A stretch of DNA of 64,000 nucleotides from G963677325 sp963677325. GTDB taxonomy: Bacteria > Bacteroidota > Bacteroidia > Bacteroidales > Prolixibacteraceae. The stretch is taken from NCBI GenBank assembly GCA_963677325.2, contig CAXXGM010000014.1, forward strand, positions 1 to 64,000, given 5' to 3'. Numbering within the stretch: position 1 is the stretch's first letter; each line of letters opens with the position of its first letter. Positions 35,364 to 43,424 of the stretch are shown here, piece after piece. Made by a program: the position numbers and the translations under genes. The notes below the pieces were generated by a model. The model was not told where the DNA came from and searched no databases. It was given only the letters and a program-made list of their open reading frames with translations.

Positions 35364-35918
35364 TTAATTTACCTTATTCACCACCTCAAGGTTATCCCTT
35401 CCTTTCTGAATAGCCTGAAGATTGAGGGGAATGAGGCCGTGATGCCGCTCGGGAAGTGATTTCTCAAGCCCTTTTTTTACATTTTCGATCTTCACAACCG
35501 GTTTGGCCTGCAGAAATGCTCCAAGAACGATCATGTTAAAAGTAAGCGGATTACCCATTTCAATAGCAATTCTGGATCCTTCTACCTTATATATATTAAT
35601 ATCTTTTCGTGCAGGATGTTTCACTATCCCGTTTGGATCATAAATGAGGGTGCCTCCCGGTTTAACTTTTGATTCAAATTTAGTCATCGACTGTTGGTTC
35701 AGAACGATCACCGTATCGAATTCATTCAGGATGGGTGAACTGATTCTTTCTTCACTGAGGATAACCGTTACGTTGGCAGTACCGCCACGCATTTCAGGTC
35801 CGTATGATGGGAACCAGGCTACTTCCTGATCCTGCATAACTCCTGAATAAGCAAGAATTTTGCCCATGGAAAGTACTCCCTGTCCTCCAAATCCAGCTAT
35901 GATTATTTCTTCTGTCAT
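35364..35918 (-). CDS. vorC: 2-oxoacid:ferredoxin oxidoreductase, gamma subunit
   Basis: 184 residues. G-F-G-G-Q-G-V-L-S-M-G near the start and M-R-G-G-T-A-N-V-T-V are typical of the OFOR gamma (domain III) subunit, which helps bind CoA. Last gene of the four-gene oxidoreductase set, 24 bases after the beta subunit and followed by the terminator. The set has the order of VOR/KOR enzymes (delta, alpha, beta, gamma), but sequence alone does not fix the substrate; the symbol follows the usual name. Confidence 0.88.
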   Translation of the reverse strand: MTEEIIIAGFGGQGVLSMGKILAYSGVMQDQEVAWFPSYGPEMRGGTANVTVILSEERISSPILNEFDTVIVLNQQSMTKFESKVKPGGTLIYDPNGIVKHPARKDINIYKVEGSRIAIEMGNPLTFNMIVLGAFLQAKPVVKIENVKKGLEKSLPERHHGLIPLNLQAIQKGRDNLEVVNKVN

Positions 35919-35942
35919 GTGTTCAGATTTTTATGCAATTAA

Positions 35943-36755
35943 TTAACTGCGGACTTTAAAATCTTCCGCGTCAGCCCTTGAACCATCTTTAAGATCGCCA
36001 AGCGGATAAAAAGGAAACATATTCTCTTCCATCCATTTATTGGAGGCCACCGGAGAGAGTTTCCATCCGGAGCTGCAGGTTGATACAACTTCCACAAATG
36101 CTGTACCTTTTTTCTGCGCCTGTACTTCAAAAGCCTTTTTTATAGCCTTCTTTGTTTTTCTGACAGCAGCAGGAGTCTGGACACTCTGACGGGTTACATA
36201 AGCTGCACCGGGCAGCTGAGCAAGCAGTTCCGTAATTTTTAAGGGGTATCCGTTCAGATCGATATCTCTTCCAAAAGGAGTTGTAGCTGTTATTTGTCCA
36301 AGCATGGTAGTTGGCGCCATTTGTCCGCCTGTCATGCCATAAATTGCATTGTTGACGAATATCATTACAAGATTTTCACCCCGGTTCACGGCATGGAAAG
36401 TTTCAGCTGTGCCGATGGCTGCAAGGTCACCGTCACCCTGGTAAGTGAATACTCTTTTTTCGGGCATGACCCTGGCAATACCTGTTGCCACCGCGGGGGC
36501 TCTTCCGTGTGCCGCTTCCTGCCAATCTATGTCTATATAATTATAGGCAAAAACCGAACATCCGACGGGTGAAATACCTACTACGTCCTTCTGTATTCCA
36601 AGTTCTTCAATCACTTCTGCAATCAGCTTATGCACTACTCCATGGCTACATCCCGGACAGTAATGCATCGGCACATCATTCAACAGGGGTGATTTTTTAG
36701 CTACCAGGTTTTCAGGCCTGATGATTTCGTTTATATTTATAGCTGTTTCACTCAT
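35943..36755 (-). CDS. vorA: 2-oxoacid:ferredoxin oxidoreductase, beta (TPP) subunit
   Basis: 270 residues. The cluster-ligand motif H-Y-C-P-G-C-S-H-G and the TPP motif G-D-G-D-L-A-A-I-G, closing with N-N-A-I-Y-G-M-T-G-G-Q, place it as the catalytic beta subunit. It decarboxylates a 2-oxoacid and passes electrons to ferredoxin, reversibly. Cytoplasmic. Its ATG lies 2 bases after the alpha stop, suggesting coupled translation. Confidence 0.9.
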   Translation of the reverse strand: MSETAININEIIRPENLVAKKSPLLNDVPMHYCPGCSHGVVHKLIAEVIEELGIQKDVVGISPVGCSVFAYNYIDIDWQEAAHGRAPAVATGIARVMPEKRVFTYQGDGDLAAIGTAETFHAVNRGENLVMIFVNNAIYGMTGGQMAPTTMLGQITATTPFGRDIDLNGYPLKITELLAQLPGAAYVTRQSVQTPAAVRKTKKAIKKAFEVQAQKKGTAFVEVVSTCSSGWKLSPVASNKWMEENMFPFYPLGDLKDGSRADAEDFKVRS

Positions 36756-36757
36756 AA

Positions 36758-37843
36758 TTAAGCTCCTATTAATTTTTGTTCGAGGGCCTGTTCCACTTCG
36801 TTGGGAGTTGGAACAATCCCGCCCATCCGGCCGAAATATTCAACTTTGGTCTTGCCATTTACAGCAAGACGAATGTCATTAACCATTTGGCCGGCATTAT
36901 ATTCTACAGATAAAAAGCCTTTAACCCTTTCAGCTAATTCAGCAATAATTTTTTCAGGGAAAGGGAAAAGAGTAATTGGCCTGAGAAGACCTACCTTGAT
37001 ACCCCTTTTTCTTGCCAACTGCATTGTTTTCTGACAAATTCTTGCAGCAGAACCAAAAGCGACCAGTATGTAATCAGCATCTTCACAATCAAATGCCTCA
37101 AAACGAACATCTTCGGCTTTCATCCTCGCGTATTTTGCCTGTAGCCTGATGTTATTCTGCTCCATGATAGCGGAATCCAGTTCCAGAGAAGTAATAACAT
37201 GCTTTGGACGATCAGGGGTTTTACCTGTTGTGGCCCATCCGCCCGAGATTTCCTGTATCTGTTCGGCAGTCCATCTTGGTTTTTGATCCATTAATTCCAC
37301 CTTTTCCATCAGCTGGCCTATCACTCCGTCAGCCAATATCATCACAGGATTCCGGTATTTAAATGCCAGTTCAAAACCCAATACTACAAAGTCATGCATT
37401 TCCTGAACTGATGCAGGCGCTAAAACCAGCAAAGAATAATCACCGTGACCTCCTCCTTTCGTGGCCTGATAATAATCGGCCTGTGAAGGCTGTATGGTAC
37501 CTAATCCCGGACCGCCACGCTGTACATTGACAATCACGCAAGGCAGTTCGGAACCGGCCAGGTAAGATATTCCCTCAGCCATCAGGCTGATGCCCGGGCT
37601 TGAGGAAGATGTTATTACTTTCTTTCCGCATCCTGCAGCCCCATAAAGCATATGAATAGAGGCAATTTCGCTTTCAGCCTGTAAAACAACCATTCCTGAA
37701 TCTTCCCATGGCTTTAAAGCCATAAGGGTTTCCAATACTTCAGACTGCGGGGTAATAGGATAACCGAAATATGCATCACATCCGCAGCGGATAGCAGCTT
37801 CGGCAATTACCTCATTCCCCTTCATTAATCTTAATTCACCCAT
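36758..37843 (-). CDS. vorB: 2-oxoacid:ferredoxin oxidoreductase, alpha subunit
   Basis: 361 residues. The domain I/II arrangement is visible: G-Y-P-I-T-P-Q-S-E (substrate/TPP region), A-E-S-E-I-A-S-I, then the R-G-G-P-G-L-G-T motif and C-terminal P-I-T-L-F-P-F-P. This matches VorB/KorA alpha subunits. Known substrates of this branch are 2-oxoisovalerate, 2-oxoglutarate and related acids. It is flanked upstream by a spacer of A-A-A-G-A-A-T-T repeats. Confidence 0.9.
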   Translation of the reverse strand: MGELRLMKGNEVIAEAAIRCGCDAYFGYPITPQSEVLETLMALKPWEDSGMVVLQAESEIASIHMLYGAAGCGKKVITSSSSPGISLMAEGISYLAGSELPCVIVNVQRGGPGLGTIQPSQADYYQATKGGGHGDYSLLVLAPASVQEMHDFVVLGFELAFKYRNPVMILADGVIGQLMEKVELMDQKPRWTAEQIQEISGGWATTGKTPDRPKHVITSLELDSAIMEQNNIRLQAKYARMKAEDVRFEAFDCEDADYILVAFGSAARICQKTMQLARKRGIKVGLLRPITLFPFPEKIIAELAERVKGFLSVEYNAGQMVNDIRLAVNGKTKVEYFGRMGGIVPTPNEVEQALEQKLIGA

Positions 37844-37845
37844 AT

Positions 37846-37895
37846 TAAAGAATTAAAGAATTAAAGAATTAAGAATTAAAGAATTAAAGAATTAC
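37846..37895. repeat. Tandem 8-base repeat (AATTAAAG)
   Basis: About six tandem copies of AATTAAAG, one shortened, between the ferredoxin and alpha-subunit genes. Its position inside the operon could affect mRNA stability or expression of the downstream subunits by copy-number change. Confidence 0.8.
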
Positions 37896-37928
37896 CTTCA
37901 TTCTTTCTTCTTTCATTCCTTTAAATAT

Positions 37929-38162
37929 TTATACTTTTTCAGCTTTTAACCGATAAACACTTATGCAGCTGTCAGGACATACTGCCGAGCAGTTTGTACA
38001 TCCTGTACAGTTTTCAGGGTATTCCATGTAAGAATAATGGTAACCCTTGCTATTCACTTTGCGGTGTAATGCCAATGTTTCTGTAGGACACGCGACCACA
38101 CAAAGATCACATCCCTTACAGAGTTCTATATCGACGATCACCGCGCCTCTGACTTTAGCCAT
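37929..38162 (-). CDS. vorD: 2x[4Fe-4S] ferredoxin subunit of the oxidoreductase
   Basis: 77 residues with two clusters: C-K-G-C-D-L-C-V-V-A-C-P and C-T-G-C-T-N-C-S-A-V-C-P. It matches the delta subunit of 2-oxoacid:ferredoxin oxidoreductases and carries electrons between the TPP subunit and soluble ferredoxin or flavodoxin. First gene of the four-gene set; promoter not clear, possibly in the repeat-rich spacer upstream. Confidence 0.9.
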   Translation of the reverse strand: MAKVRGAVIVDIELCKGCDLCVVACPTETLALHRKVNSKGYHYSYMEYPENCTGCTNCSAVCPDSCISVYRLKAEKV

Positions 38163-38492
38163 GCTATATTTATTTAATTTTTATTTATTTTCTATTAATG
38201 TTCTAATGTTTCAAGGTTTCAAAGATCGTGAACCAGAAACTTTGAAACTCAAACATTGGAACCTTTTTCCATTATTTATTTTGTTGAACCCCTTCAGGGT
38301 TCGAGCCCGAACCTTTCATTTACCCCGGATTCCATCCGGGGCTATTCACGTTAAACCACTTCGTGGTTTAATCAATCCACAATTCCTCTGATTTAAATGA
38401 TAATGATCCTAATTCAATTTTTAATTTCTTTATTCACATTAAACCCATCGTGGTATTGGCTAATGTTCCGTAGTAATTCGTAATTTTAATTT
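38163..38492. repeat. Palindromic-repeat spacer
   Basis: No gene. At 38190-38262, TTTCAAGG/TTTCAAAG words meet inverted TTTGAAAC words. At 38281-38394 there is a set of small hairpins: GAACCCCTTCAGGGTTC, CCCCGGATTCCATCCGGGG and AAACCACTTCGTGGTTT. The hairpin set resembles the interior of MITE-like element B (CCCCTTCGGGG and a shared ATTCA(C/T)(G/A)TTAAACC junction). Confidence 0.65.
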
Positions 38493-39821
38493 TTAATTCG
38501 CCGGATAATCCTGATTAAATTTTTTCAACCTTTTTTCAAAATCCCCGAACTGATCACGGCTGACATGAGAGACACAGGCTCTCAGACCTTCTTTATTACT
38601 TCCGGTGTTGCTTAACGAAATCGCACTGATACCGTAATAAAGCAACTTATGCAGCAGTTCCGCACCCGTCATGCCAGGATAACCGATTGTAAAATAGAAC
38701 CCGTCACCAATGGGCTGGCCGGGATCATTTTCATAAACAATTTGAAAACCATTTTCCCGGAAGAGCCGTTTCATGATTTTCGCCTTCTCTCCGTATTCTT
38801 TTATATCCTCAATAAAATTGAAAGTTCCGTCATTGGCTGCTTTGAACATTGCAGCCAGAGCATACTGGCCGGAATGGGAAGTTCCTGAAGTCATGGAATA
38901 GAGTACACGGTGAACAATGGCATTGCCAAATCCATGTACTTTCAATCTTTCTTCCAGATATGGAAAGTGACGATGAAATAATTTATCGGAAATGATCATG
39001 GCGGCAATCCGCTGACCGGCGTAAGAGAATACCTTTGAACTTGAGATCATCAGGATATAGTTTCCCGTATATTTCGCCACAGTGGCCTGATAAGGAGGTT
39101 CTCCCGGCCTGGACAGATCGATACGGAAGTCCATCGCAAAATAGGCAAGGTCCTCTATAACAATTACATCGTATTTATTGGCCAGATCTCCGATAATTTT
39201 CAGCTCCTCTTCAGTAAAACAGATCCAGGCAGGGTTGTTGGGATTTGAATAAATGATAGAGTTTATATTTCCTTTGGAGAGATAAGATTCCAGTTTTGCC
39301 TGAAGTTTTTCACCGCGGTATTCATACACGTCAAAACTTTCATATTTTTGTCCCATCACCATCATCTGCTGCTTTTGGACAGGGAAACCCGGATCAATAA
39401 AGAGGGCTGTATCCCTTTCTTTACGGCATGCACCAGCCACAAGGAAGGCCGCATAGGTTCCTTCCATAGAACCGACTGTCGGGACGCACCCTTCGGGCTT
39501 TACATCGATGTTGATGAATAATTTAACAAAACGAGCCGCTTCATCTTTAAAAGGCTGGATTCCGTCAATTCTTGGATAAAGGGAAGCTATATTTTTTTTC
39601 AAAGCATCAATTTCAGCTTCGACTCCAATCTTTGAAGGAGGCAGGCCAGGAATACCCATTTCCATACGGATGTACCGTTCACCGGTTGCAGCTTCAATAC
39701 TGCTTACCAGCTGAACAATCTCACGAATAGATGCATTGCCGATTTCCGGCACTTCAAGTTCATCGATTTTTTGATTTACAATATCCTTATTAATGGGCGT
39801 TCCTTTCATTATTGCATTCAT
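38493..39821 (-). CDS. Class I/II PLP-dependent aminotransferase
   Basis: About 442 residues from the ATG at 39821, which overlaps the flavodoxin stop as ATGA (translational coupling). Fold-type I features: Y-S-N-P-N-N-P-A-W-I, V-I-E-D-L-A-Y-F and the PLP-lysine region I-S-S-S-K-V-F-S-Y-A-G-Q-R. It probably transaminates an aromatic or branched 2-oxoacid, since it is linked to prephenate dehydratase and the oxidoreductase operon. The exact substrate is inferred from context. Confidence 0.88.
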   Translation of the reverse strand: MNAIMKGTPINKDIVNQKIDELEVPEIGNASIREIVQLVSSIEAATGERYIRMEMGIPGLPPSKIGVEAEIDALKKNIASLYPRIDGIQPFKDEAARFVKLFINIDVKPEGCVPTVGSMEGTYAAFLVAGACRKERDTALFIDPGFPVQKQQMMVMGQKYESFDVYEYRGEKLQAKLESYLSKGNINSIIYSNPNNPAWICFTEEELKIIGDLANKYDVIVIEDLAYFAMDFRIDLSRPGEPPYQATVAKYTGNYILMISSSKVFSYAGQRIAAMIISDKLFHRHFPYLEERLKVHGFGNAIVHRVLYSMTSGTSHSGQYALAAMFKAANDGTFNFIEDIKEYGEKAKIMKRLFRENGFQIVYENDPGQPIGDGFYFTIGYPGMTGAELLHKLLYYGISAISLSNTGSNKEGLRACVSHVSRDQFGDFEKRLKKFNQDYPAN

Positions 39822-40342
39822 TGAATAAATTCTTTCAATATTTTCCGAACCCAACCGGATACGCGCATATCCGTTAATTCCGGTTCAAAATCTTCATCAA
39901 CAGGCAAACCAAGAAATTCTCCTTTTTCGAGGGCTTCTGAGTCCTGGAAGGTATAACCTTCGGGACTCACTTTCCCGATAAGTGTTCCGCCATTTTGCAT
40001 CACTATTTTCGCCAGGCTTCCCATGGTATTAACGAAATGATAAGCATAGGTCACATGATCACCCAAGCCGAATATAGCCACTTTTTTACCTTTAAAATCA
40101 AAATCATACAAGGAGGGCATAAATTTAGCCCAATCATTATTTCCGAATTTCATATCCCAGGTTTCTTTTCCTACGGTCGAAATTCCAAAAATAATTTTGT
40201 CATATTTTTTAAGATCTTCTGCAGTTGCGTTTTTGACATGGATCAACTGTGCTTTTTCGTTTCCGATTTTTGAAGCCACCAATTTGGCGACACGGTGAAC
40301 AGATCCGTCTGCAGGTCCGAAGAAAATAGCAATCTCATTCAT
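39818..40342 (-). CDS. Flavodoxin with atypical phosphate loop
   Basis: 174 residues, long-chain flavodoxin length. It has a Rossmann-like start I-A-I-F-F-G-P-A-D-G-S-V, later G-I-S-T-V-G-K-E-T-W-D and G-L-G-D-H-V-T-Y-A-Y-H-F, as in FMN-binding flavodoxins. The usual T/S-x-T-G-x-T phosphate loop is replaced by G-P-A-D-G-S-V. It would be a one-electron carrier, perhaps for the nearby oxidoreductase. It overlaps the aminotransferase start and follows prephenate dehydratase by 11 bases. Confidence 0.82.
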   Translation of the reverse strand: MNEIAIFFGPADGSVHRVAKLVASKIGNEKAQLIHVKNATAEDLKKYDKIIFGISTVGKETWDMKFGNNDWAKFMPSLYDFDFKGKKVAIFGLGDHVTYAYHFVNTMGSLAKIVMQNGGTLIGKVSPEGYTFQDSEALEKGEFLGLPVDEDFEPELTDMRVSGWVRKILKEFIQ

Positions 40343-40353
40343 AACAAAACGTT

Positions 40354-41190
40354 TTATTGGTTATGTATAGCAACTTCCCCCCGAAGATATTCTCCCAAAA
40401 TAGAAAGACTGAAAACATTTTTCAAGACCATGTGAATGGCTCTTTCATAATTTTCAGGAGAGTCCCATTCTATATCAACATGAAAAGAATATTCGTTGGG
40501 TTTTCCTATTATTGGCAATGACTGAATTTTTGTAAGATTAATTTCGTTTTCGGCAAATGTGTCCAACACCTTTGCCAAAGCACCGTGAAAATGGCCCACT
40601 TCGAAACAAATTGAAGCTTTATTGGCTTCGCTTGCAGGAATCCCTTGTTTGGCGAGGATCAGAAAGCGGGTGTAATTTTTGCGTATGGTTTCTATCCCTC
40701 TTTCGAGGATTTCAAGACCATACAGTTCTGCTGATCTCAAATTGCTGATTGCCGCCGCATAGGTGATCTTTTCCTTTGCGATTAATTTAGCTACCGCAGC
40801 ATTATCGCCTAATTCCTTTGTTTCCACATTTGGAAAATATTTTTCAAGGTATTCAGCACACTGGAGAAAAGATACGGGATGAGAGTAAATCTCCTTAATA
40901 TCTCTTTTTTTAACTCCAGGCAAAGCCATCAGGTTCATCTGTATGTGAATGTATATCTCACCGATAATGCGGAGGTGGAAATCCCTGATGAGAGAATAAT
41001 TCTGCAGAATACTGCCCGCGATGGAATTTTCAATGGCCATAACAGCATAGTCAACTTCATCGCGATCGATTGATTCACAGACACTGCGAAATGATTTGCA
41101 TTCCACAATTTCTATTTCATCATCGAAATAATTTCTTGCCGCATCCTCATGAAAAGAACCTTTTATACCTTGAATAGAGACCTTTTTCAC
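40354..41190 (-). CDS. pheA: Prephenate dehydratase with ACT domain
   Basis: 278 residues: a PDT domain (about 1-180) with the N-Y-T-R-F catalytic motif, and a C-terminal ACT domain (about 195-270). Converts prephenate to phenylpyruvate in phenylalanine synthesis. The Phe-binding E-S-R-P motif of ACT is I-Q-S-L-P here, so feedback control may differ. There is no chorismate mutase domain. It stands 11 bases upstream of the flavodoxin, in one run with the aminotransferase. Confidence 0.92.
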   Translation of the reverse strand: MKKVSIQGIKGSFHEDAARNYFDDEIEIVECKSFRSVCESIDRDEVDYAVMAIENSIAGSILQNYSLIRDFHLRIIGEIYIHIQMNLMALPGVKKRDIKEIYSHPVSFLQCAEYLEKYFPNVETKELGDNAAVAKLIAKEKITYAAAISNLRSAELYGLEILERGIETIRKNYTRFLILAKQGIPASEANKASICFEVGHFHGALAKVLDTFAENEINLTKIQSLPIIGKPNEYSFHVDIEWDSPENYERAIHMVLKNVFSLSILGEYLRGEVAIHNQ

Positions 41191-41311
41191 TACAATTTAA
41201 TTAATTAAATCCGATAAAATAAATATGGCTGCAATTTATTCAAAAATTGCGGTAAAATAAAAAGAGCTGAATATATTTAAATAGGAAGCTTTTTGAAACT
41301 TTGAAACTTGA

Positions 41312-41333
41312 GGGCGACCACAAAGGGTCGCCC
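41312..41333. repeat. GGGCGACC hairpin
   Basis: GGGCGACC-ACAAAG-GGTCGCCC, with a CCTAC tail, is an 8-bp GC-rich stem in an AT-rich spacer between the ACT protein and pheA. The sequence has the look of a dispersed mobile hairpin; it may also act as a terminator. Confidence 0.55.
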
Positions 41334-41338
41334 CTACT

Positions 41339-41764
41339 TTAAATCTTGTACAATTCACTTGCTTTGATCAATTCAAATTGGTGTTCCCGGAGAACCGTAA
41401 TGCAATGGTCAATATTATTTGGCTTAAGTACCACATTGGCAGAATCTCCCATTGAATAGGCATACAGATATTCAATTTCGACGTTGTTTTCGGTAAGTAT
41501 CTGCAAGGCTTTGGCAAGCGCTCCCGGCTTATTCGGACAATTCAGGCAAACCACATCAGTCAGGCTTACGGAAAAGAGATTTTCCTTCAAAATTTTATAA
41601 GCTTTCTCCGGTTCGGAGACAATAAGCCTTAAAATACCGAATTCCGAAGTATCAGCTACGGAAAAAGCTGACATATTTATACCTGCCTCACCAAGAATCG
41701 TTGAAACTTCATTCAGTCTTCCTGATTTATTTTCAAGAAATATGGATAATTGTTTGATAAGCAT
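41339..41764 (-). CDS. Tandem ACT-domain protein (1)
   Basis: 141 residues, two ACT domains (about 4-65 and 70-135) and nothing else: I-F-L-E-N-K-S-G-R-L-N-E-V and C-P-N-K-P-G-A-L-A-K-A-L. Stand-alone ACT pairs bind amino acids and regulate partner enzymes. This one lies downstream of phenylacetate-CoA ligase 1; its paralogue lies downstream of ligase 2. A regulatory role in aryl-acid metabolism is inferred. Confidence 0.85.
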   Translation of the reverse strand: MLIKQLSIFLENKSGRLNEVSTILGEAGINMSAFSVADTSEFGILRLIVSEPEKAYKILKENLFSVSLTDVVCLNCPNKPGALAKALQILTENNVEIEYLYAYSMGDSANVVLKPNNIDHCITVLREHQFELIKASELYKI

Positions 41765-41803
41765 AATTTTATATTTATGATTATTACCTTTAAAGAGTAA
41801 ATC

Positions 41804-41977
41804 CTGTCATTGAAATTGTCATTTATTGTCATTTATTGTCATTAAGATTGTCATAAATTGTCATTATTTAATGACCGGATGACTTTAATGACTATGAATG
41901 ATTATTATGACATTCAAAGAACTATTGACTTCAATTTATCAACAAACGACTGTCAAGACTAATGACCATCAATGACT
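41804..41977. repeat. TGTCATT repeat array with inverted copies
   Basis: Six or more ATTGTCATT-like words (41804-41866) are followed by AATGAC/ATGAC words (41869-41977), so the two halves can pair. Spacing about 10-11 bases. Lies between ligase 1 and ACT protein 1. Confidence 0.75.
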
Positions 41978-41986
41978 ACTAATATA

Positions 41987-43285
41987 CTAAATCTTTCGGT
42001 TATCTATGACACGTTGTGCTTTCCCGGCAGTACGTTCGATTGTCTTAGGTTCAACCAATTTGATATTAACTGAAATACCAAGCACACTTTCAATTTTGCG
42101 GGTAATTTTCATTCGTAATTCCTGAAGCTTTTTCACCTCATCCGAGAAGAATTGTTCCTGCACTTCCACCATGATGGTCATCATATCCAGCGTTCCTTCA
42201 CGATCGACGATCAGCACATAATGAGGCTCAACCTCACTGATTTCAAGCAGCACAGATTCAACCTGAGAGGGGAATACATTGACGCCGCGAATGATGAGCA
42301 TATCATCGCTCCTACCCTTGCATTTTTCCATACGAACCAACGTACGGCCGCATTCGCATTTATCGTAAATCAATCTTGTCAAATCGCGAGTGCGGTAGCG
42401 AAGCAAGGGAATTCCTTCCTTGGTGATGGTAGAGAAAACCAGTTCCCCTATTTCTCCGTCAGCAACCGGCTGCAGGGTTTCCGGGTCGATAATCTCGGGA
42501 TAAAAATGATCTTCATTGATGTGCATTCCGGCCTGGTATTCACATTCACAGGAGACTCCAGGCCCTACAATTTCACTCAGGCCGTAAATATCGATCGCCT
42601 TAATACCGAGCTTGGATTCAATTTCCCTACGCATGGCTTCAGACCATGGTTCGGCTCCAAAAATACCGACTCTTAATTTCAGATTCTTCTTATCCACATT
42701 TCTCTCCTTCATCACTTCTGCGATGTTCAGAGCGTATGACGGGGTGCAGCACAACACAGAACTGCCAAAGTCCTCCATGAGCTGAATTTGTTTCGTGGTA
42801 TTGCCACCAGAAATAGGGATGACAGAAGCACCAAGATTTTCAGAACCATAATGTATTCCCAATCCACCGGTAAAAAGGCCGTAACCATAGGCAATCTGAA
42901 CAATATCGTTTTGGTGAACGCCGGCCATACAGAGGGAACGGGTTACCACTTCGGCCCACATCTGAATATCTTTCCTGGTGTAGCCAACGACGGTAGGTTT
43001 GCCTGTCGTTCCTGAGGATGCATGCAAACGAACGATTTCACTCATCGGAACAGTAAAAAGACCAAAAGGATAATTATCCCTCAAATCCGTCTTTTTAGTA
43101 AAAGGAAGTTTCCGAATGTCCTCGATATTTTGAATATCGGCAGGAGTAAGGCCAGCTTCCTGCATCTTACTCCTATAATATGGTACGTTGTGATAAATTC
43201 TTCTTACAGTGTCGCGCAATCTCTCGGATTGGATTATCCTCATTTCTTCCCGGGAGGCGCATTCAATTTTTTCATTCCAAATCAT
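41987..43285 (-). CDS. paaK: Phenylacetate-CoA ligase (1)
   Basis: 432 residues. Adenylate-forming PaaK family: the AMP-binding loop H-A-S-S-G-T-T-G-K-P-T-V near 90, Y-G-L-S-E-I, and R-Y-R-T-R-D-L-T before the C-terminal lid. Forms arylacetyl-CoA from the free acid, ATP and CoA in the cytoplasm. No phenylacetate degradation genes (paaABCDE) are present, which suits an anaerobic role in aryl-acid assimilation or amino-acid fermentation. Paralogous to the ligase at 44721-46019, also 432 residues. Confidence 0.92.
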   Translation of the reverse strand: MIWNEKIECASREEMRIIQSERLRDTVRRIYHNVPYYRSKMQEAGLTPADIQNIEDIRKLPFTKKTDLRDNYPFGLFTVPMSEIVRLHASSGTTGKPTVVGYTRKDIQMWAEVVTRSLCMAGVHQNDIVQIAYGYGLFTGGLGIHYGSENLGASVIPISGGNTTKQIQLMEDFGSSVLCCTPSYALNIAEVMKERNVDKKNLKLRVGIFGAEPWSEAMRREIESKLGIKAIDIYGLSEIVGPGVSCECEYQAGMHINEDHFYPEIIDPETLQPVADGEIGELVFSTITKEGIPLLRYRTRDLTRLIYDKCECGRTLVRMEKCKGRSDDMLIIRGVNVFPSQVESVLLEISEVEPHYVLIVDREGTLDMMTIMVEVQEQFFSDEVKKLQELRMKITRKIESVLGISVNIKLVEPKTIERTAGKAQRVIDNRKI

Positions 43286-43424
43286 ATCGTACGAATTTCA
43301 CGAATTTATTACGAATTTACACGAAGGCTTTAGGCTTCAGACTTTAGGCTTTAAGAAAACGAGTGCAACGGTGGTATACCTAAATAAGCACTCGAACCAA
43401 TCAACCCATCAGCACATCAACACA
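43286..43424. repeat. ACGAATTT and short-word repeats
   Basis: ACGAATTT occurs three times in a row (43290-43321), then CTTTAGGCTT twice, and near 43400 ATCAGCACATCAACACATC. No gene. Confidence 0.6.

Noticed and set aside
41804..41977. CRISPR array
   Set aside because: Units are under 12 bases with no unique spacers of 30 bases and no cas genes; inverted copies are present.
42152..42676. 174-codon plus-strand frame inside phenylacetate-CoA ligase 1
   Set aside because: Shadow of the ligase gene; His/Phe-rich with no domain.
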